The position numbers and the translations under genes were made by a program. Positions 59,013 through 64,000 of a DNA stretch of 64,000 nucleotides are shown here, piece after piece. This stretch comes from Heterostelium album PN500 (taxonomy: Eukaryota > Evosea > Eumycetozoa > Acytosteliales > Acytosteliaceae), in NCBI RefSeq assembly GCF_000004825.1, contig NW_008805073.1, positions 1,302,001 through 1,366,000 of the forward strand. The letters run 5' to 3'. The notes under the pieces were generated by a model that was given only the letters and a program-made list of their open reading frames with translations, was not told the origin of the DNA and did no database searches. Within the stretch, counting starts at the first letter, position 1. Each line of letters starts with the position of its first letter.

Positions 59013-60422
59013 ATGGAGGATAGAATAAAAAAAGGCATTGAATGAACTCGATAGTGCAACTGTCATTCAAACATTGTCAATACCTTCACAGCAGACAAGA
59101 GAGTTGAAAGCGCAACAAGAGCAATTGCAGTACCAACAGCAACAGGATTATCAGCACAGACCGTGGAGTACCGATGATTACTACTTTCGTGTCAACACCT
59201 ACAGTATTGGCAAATGGTTTACTAAGCCATCGTTGATAGACCCTCTTCAGTGTTCAAGATTCGGTTGGATCAATTGTGAACCCGATATGCTAGAGTGCCT
59301 ATCATGTAACAAACGACTCTATTTTAAGTTACCGGATTCACTGTCACAGCAACAACGTACGTACATATATCAATGTCACAATAAATTATTTAATTTAAAA
59401 GAGGAAATACATCTAATATTTCAATTGGAATTACTTTACTTCTATAGGTGATAAAAGAATACAGGCCCTACGCAAGACATCCATTGTCTTTCCATGGGCA
59501 TGTATCAATCATTCCATCGTTGATACAAATCGAAAGTTTTCAAAAGAGAGAACAAAATATCTAGAATCATTTATCCAATAGTATATTACCATTGTTAGAT
59601 ATCGAGTTTTGGGTTTGTATTTTATTATTATTTATAATTGACTGATAAAGATTTAGGTTTATATATATATTAATTATAGTCTGTTTGTGATTGTTTTCAT
59701 TTATATCACTAAATATAGTCAAATGTACAGAAAAAAGATAAAAGAAACCTTTTGAAGCATTGTTATCGTCGTCAAAGATTACAAGTGATAGCGGTTAAAA
59801 GCAAGAATCTCTGTTATTCTGGCGTTATGTGGTTGGATTATTATAGTAACAACAGTAACGGCAATGCTTCTGATGGCAGTGACCACAGAGATGACAACAA
59901 CCACCATATCAATATTCATTGTTCATATTGTCAGAGAATGTTGGGTTTGTGGAACTTTAAATCAATGAACAATAATAATAGTGACATCAGTATTGTTACT
60001 ATAGATGATCCTTTCATTCAACTATACCCCAATTTACAAACACAAACAACATCAACATCACATAATAATAATAATTATTCATCATCAACGTCACTAAATG
60101 TTAACAATTCACTTTCAAGTCATACAATTGGTGGTAGATCTAATACGGTATCTACTTTGTCATTGAAAAGAGGTAGAGAATCAACATTAGATATTCAACA
60201 ACAACAACAACAACAAGAAGAAGAAGAAGAAGAAGCAACAGTCGAAGATAGAAAGAAAGTAGTTTTTGAGAGTTTATTAAGTAGATCTATATCATCTTGG
60301 AGTGGCAGTAATAGTTTCATTAGTTTTAAAAATCTAATTAATCCACAGTCAACAACAAACACAACCACCAACACAAAAACAAACACAACACCATCATTAT
60401 CGACTGTTATTTTACAATGGTA
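59013..60422 (+). CDS. ZC3HC1/NIPA-like zinc-finger protein gene, frame broken in poly-A runs
   Basis: Relatives are nuclear C3HC zinc-finger proteins (ZC3HC1/NIPA, Rsm1), linked to the nuclear basket and F-box-based regulation. The intended start seems to be ATG 59013 (MEDRIKK), but a run of seven A (six would keep frame) at 59027-59033 shifts it. The frame continues as ALNELDSATVIQTLS. Exon 1 ends at 59356 with the C3HC signature (WFTKPSLIDPLQCSRFGWI, CEPDMLECLSCNKRLYF). Exon 2 (59448-59580) gives RIQALRKTSIVFPWACINHS. Exon 3 begins near 59720; another A-run (six where seven would fit, 59731-59736) shifts the frame before NLLKHCYRRQRLQV. Exon 3 has the second family motif CSYCQRMLGLWNF, then Asn/Ser/Gln/Glu-rich sequence. 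A coding-like tail with KCDVGWSWGHRFVYHPT at 60560-60840 may belong to it after another break. Two opposite A-run shifts suggest sequence error rather than decay. Confidence 0.6.
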
Positions 60423-61121
60423 ATAATATCATATTATAATATACATATTTGAAATCGTGTCCATAAACTGTTTGAATTGTGATAGTTGAATTCTTAATAA
60501 ATTATTGAAGTGTCAGTTGATTTGATTATTATAATTCTAAAATGTTAATTTTAGAACATCGACATCGACATCAACATCTAATATACAACCAGTTTCTTCG
60601 TCATCAACAATTGTTGATGCACAATCAAATAATAATGTAGACGAAAGCACACACTACAACAACAAGAAAAACAAAAGAAAGAAAAGGAAAAAGAGATACA
60701 ATTGAAACTACAACAACAATTACAATCGGAACAACAAAGAAAGTGTGATGTAGGATGGAGTTGGGGTCATAGATTTGTATATCATCCAACTGTGTCTTTT
60801 AACAACCAAACTAAACTAATATCTTTTATTGGAAATTAAATCAATCTTGATTGCGATTGCAGTGAAATAAAAAAGTATAAAACTAATATTCTTAACAGTT
60901 GATTATGAAATTGAGCTCAGATAAATAATGCTTTTATTTATTAATATTAAAAAGTATTTATAATGAATTTATTTACAAGAGTTATTATAATATATATATT
61001 CGTTTGAAACAGGTAGTAACCAGCAACAAGAAAACCTTTTCTGGTTGTACCTGGAGAAAGGAATGGCAGACAGAGATATCGTGATGAGGATGGAGTGGTG
61101 GTCGAAATAAAGGAAATGGAC

Positions 61122-62169
61122 TGGCATAGAAACGAGAGACAAACGGCATAACTACGAGAGGAAACCGGCATAACTACGAGAGGAAACCGGCATAACGACG
61201 AGAGGAAACCGGCATAGTGATGAGAGGAAACCGGCATAACTACGAGAGTAAACCGGCATAGTGACGAGAGGAAACCGGTATAGTGACGAGAGGAAACCAG
61301 CATAGTGATGAGAGGAAACCAGCATAGTGACGAGAGGCAACCGGCATAGTGACGAGAGGCAACCGGTATAGTGATGAGAGGAAACCAGCATAGTGACGAG
61401 AGGAAACTGGCATAACTACGAGAGGCAACCGGCATAGTGATGAGAGGAAACCAGCATAGTGATGAGAGGAAACCAGCATAGTGACGAGAGGCAACCGGCA
61501 TAGTGACGAGAGGAAACCGGTATAGTGATGAGAGGAAACCAGCATAGTGACGAGAGGAAACTGGCATAACTACGAGAGGCAACCGGCATAGTGATGAGAG
61601 GAAACCAGCATAGTGATGAGAGGAAACCAGCATAACTACGAGAGGAAACCGGCATAACTACGAGAGGAAACCGGCATAACTACGAAAGGAAACCAGCATA
61701 GTGATGAGAGGCAACCGGCATAACTACGAGAGGAAACCGGCATAACTACGAGAGGAAACCAGCATAGTGACGAGAGGCAACCGGCATAACCACGAGAGGA
61801 AACCGGCATAGTGATGAGAGGAAACCAGCATAGTGACGAGAGGAAACCAGCATAGTGACGAGAGGAAACCAGCATAGTGACGAGAGGCAACCGGCATAAC
61901 CACGAGAGGAAACCAGCATAGTGATGAGAGGAAACCGGCATAACCACGAGAGGAAACCGGCATAACTACGAGAGTAAACCGGCATAGTGACGAGAGGAAA
62001 CCGGCATAACTACGAGAGTCAACTAGCATAACAACGAGAGGAAACCGGCATAACGACGAGAGGCAACCGGCATAGTAACGAGAAAACCGGCATAACCACG
62101 AGAGGCAACCGGCATAACAACGAGAGGCAGCCGGCATAACTACGAGAGACAACCGGCATAGAAGAGGCG
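61122..62169 (-). repeat. 22-bp minisatellite array C (about 47 units)
   Basis: More than 1 kb of 22-bp units with the core gaggaaaccggcat and limited variation (aactac, agtgac, agtgat, aaccac; cc/cag; gaaa/gcaa). Blocks of several units recur (for example around 61380-61480 and 61545-61625), indicating higher-order duplication. The minus strand is open in all three frames through most of it, giving overlapping frames of up to 228 codons with 22-residue periodicity (SSRHYAGFLSSLCRFPLVVM). No start context, splice site or conserved domain supports translation. Confidence 0.95.
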
Positions 62170-62665
62170 TCACTCATAGTAAGGAAGCAACAGGCATGGT
62201 AACAAGGACTTGGAAAAGAAGAAAGAGATAAAAAAGAGATAAGTTAGTAAAACATAAATATAAATAAGTTAGAGTTATAATTGTTAGATATTACTTACAA
62301 AATTATTTGTATTTGAAAAATAATGAAAAATGACATTGTGAATGAAATTATAGGTTTAAATAGTTTTAAATTTGATTCGTTAACTTACAGTTTGAACTCA
62401 AAAATGGCGGTAACTGTTTAGCGCCAATTAAAAGTATGAATTAATATTCAAATTTGAAATATAAATATTAAAATTAATTAAATAATTCATTTTATTATAA
62501 TATAATATTCAAAAATAAAAAAAACAGGTGATCATTACCAATGAAGAAACAACAAGCATAATTTTCAATTTTATTAATTTATTGAATTTGCAACACCCCA
62601 CTTTTATTTGACAAGTTCATCTTTTTTTTTTGTTGGTGCTTCAAAAAAAAATGTTGTTTTTTTAA
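62170..62665 (+). repeat. Right module (R), copy 2
   Basis: Nearly identical to 54688-55180 and in the same orientation relative to the 22-bp array, so the pair array+R is repeated as a unit. The copies diverge abruptly after the poly-T run near 62628. Confidence 0.9.
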
Positions 62666-63212
62666 ATTAGAATAATTAATTAAAAATTTAATTTTTGAAA
62701 GATATTATTAATAACAAAGATACAATAAGTAATAAATTAAATAGATATTAATAATTTGAAATCAGATAATAGTTGAAATTTTAGATCAAAATTTAATAGT
62801 ATTAAGATACTAATCATATTTGTAAAAAATGATTATTTTGAATTAAATATTTTAAAAAATAAAAAAATAAATAAAAGTAATGATAATCGATCAAATCAAT
62901 TTTTGTAAAGTAAGTTAGAATACTACCACACAAATATCAATAATATATACTATTTTAAGAGAAGTGAGGTGATTTACAATAGACCAATATTGCAAGAAGA
63001 TTATAAAGAATTAAGAGAAACTCATTAAATAATAAATTTAAATCTTTTTATAGGTTGAATGGTTTCACTTCACTGTTATAATTAAATTAAATCAGTTGCT
63101 TCCGAATTAAGTTCTTAATTACTCAGAGATCAAATAAAATTATCAAAGATTTTATATAAACATTTAGACAATAAAATACAACTACCAACTGAACCACAAC
63201 TGACAACAACCA
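62666..63212. other. A/T-rich spacer in the repeat block
   Basis: About 550 bp without open frames or recognisable repeats. It ends in CAAC-rich sequence (63180-63215) leading into module L copy 2. Confidence 0.4.
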
Positions 63213-63635
63213 CAACATCAAATAATTCATCAACACCTCCAAACCCACTCATTTCCAGAAATATTTCATAAAGTTGATGTTGATGATGTTGTTAGATTAG
63301 TGATAGTGGAATGACATTTGCTACTTCTGCTCCTGGTCAAGTAATTCAACATTTATAAGTATTTGGATTCAACAAATTTACTCTTTAAATAAAAATTTAA
63401 ACTACCTTTATAATTATATCTTTTGATTTTATTTTATCGATTTGTGAAACTGATGGTAAGGAGTAGTTGAGCAGATGGAAATTGAGAGTGATGTGTTCAT
63501 CGGTAACCGAGTTATGGAGTTGATGGTAAATGAGTTGTAGAGTTGATCGAAACTAAGATATGTAGTTGAGGTAAGTATCTACAGTATCTGAGTTGTGGAG
63601 TTGACTGAAACTCTGGCTTCGGGGGCAACTAAGTA
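63213..63635 (+). repeat. Left module (L), copy 2
   Basis: Similar to 53945-54393 in direct orientation, with more substitutions than the two R modules show between themselves. Here the module is followed by the ACTGAGT/ACTCAGT array instead of the 22-bp array. Confidence 0.85.
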
Positions 63636-64000
63636 TGGCAATTGAGTCTGTATAGTTACTCAGTTCGGTTTCTAAATCAGTCCGGTATCTAACTCAGTCA
63701 GGTAACTCATAACTCAGTCGGTAACTGAGTCAACTTAGTCCAGTAACTATCTGAGTCCGGTAACTGAGTCAACTGAGTTCAGTAACTAACTGAGTCCAGT
63801 AACTAACTGAGTCCAGTAACTGAGTCAACTAAGTCATCAACTGAGTCAGGTAACTAACTGAGTCAGGTAACTCAGTCTGGTAACTCAGTCCGGTAACTAC
63901 TCAGTCAGGTAACTGAGACCGGTAACTACTCAGTCAGGTAACTGAGTCAGGTAACTACTCAGTCAGGTAACTCAGTCCGGTAACTAACTGAGTCCGACAA
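63636..64000. repeat. Satellite array D of ACTGAGT/ACTCAGT words, continuing past the right edge
   Basis: Dozens of copies of actgagt and its reverse complement actcagt, mostly separated by c(a/c)ggta or similar, for example gtaactcagtccggtaac and gtaactgagtcaggtaac. The unit length is irregular (about 10-15 bp). Both orientations are interspersed, so either strand can form many short hairpins. Confidence 0.85.

Noticed and set aside
60947-61633. 228-codon minus-strand frame through array C as a repeat-protein gene
   Set aside because: All three frames are open for the same reason and no start context or splice site supports any of them; kept only as a finding.
61122-62169. Array C as a CRISPR array
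   Set aside because: Units are contiguous 22-bp repeats without unique spacers, and the genome is eukaryotic.
1-64000. tRNA or rRNA genes
   Set aside because: I looked for B-box-like ggttcga words with matching acceptor stems and for rRNA-like G/C-rich conserved blocks and found none; a covariance scan would be decisive.

Overview
This window is nuclear DNA of a dictyostelid social amoeba. Four things point that way. Non-coding DNA is extremely AT-rich. Introns are short (roughly 55-110 nt) and start GTAAGT, GTATGT or GTAAAT. Stop codons are mostly TAA, and Gln/Asn/Ser triplet tracts run through coding sequence. The gene content fits: a VPS34-type PI3-kinase, a short-tailed myosin I, a BUD13 with arginine-rich repeats, and dictyostelid-style ankyrin-like and F-box/LRR-like families. 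I cannot name the species from sequence alone. Exon boundaries were inferred by hand from splice signals, frame continuity and family motifs.

Layout. 1-8.3 kb: all on the minus strand, the 5' part of VPS18, an SH3-PH-ArfGAP gene, and a decayed ATP-dependent DNA ligase. 8.7-19.2 kb: plus-strand lineage-specific families, namely a roughly 25-copy 41-residue TPR-like array, a decayed gene, two ankyrin-like genes (one with a nonsense codon near its N-terminus) and an F-box/LRR-like gene. 19.2-24 kb: minus-strand BUD13 and VPS34. 24.4-26.3 kb: a small orphan two-exon gene whose second exon was tandemly duplicated together with part of an ankyrin pseudogene. 28.1-43 kb: conserved plus-strand genes (inositol-3-phosphate synthase, a membrane-anchored M1 aminopeptidase, a Ser/Asn-rich orphan, myosin I), with an LRR-like pseudogene at 30 kb. 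43.5-53.8 kb: one two-exon gene for a protein of about 3376 residues of the DUF3638/DUF3645 type with a P-loop helicase-like core.

53.8-64 kb is different: gene-poor and repeat-rich. It holds three arrays of a 22-bp minisatellite (one inverted), two copies each of flanking unique-sequence modules, a perfect 54-bp inverted repeat, and at the right edge an array of short words that are reverse complements of each other. Its only recognisable gene is a ZC3HC1/NIPA-like zinc-finger gene broken by poly-A-run frameshifts. This looks like a subtelomeric, pericentromeric or transposon-derived block.

The conserved genes share themes: VPS18 (HOPS/CORVET tethering), VPS34 (PI3P synthesis), an ArfGAP and myosin I all serve membrane traffic, which is prominent in phagocytic amoebae. 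I see no operon-like or co-regulated cluster. The least understood items are the DUF3638/3645 giant, the homogenised TPR-like array, an ArfGAP whose arginine finger is glutamine, and the modular minisatellite element. Several frame breaks (59.0 kb, 59.7 kb, 10.7 kb) look more like assembly or homopolymer errors than biology.
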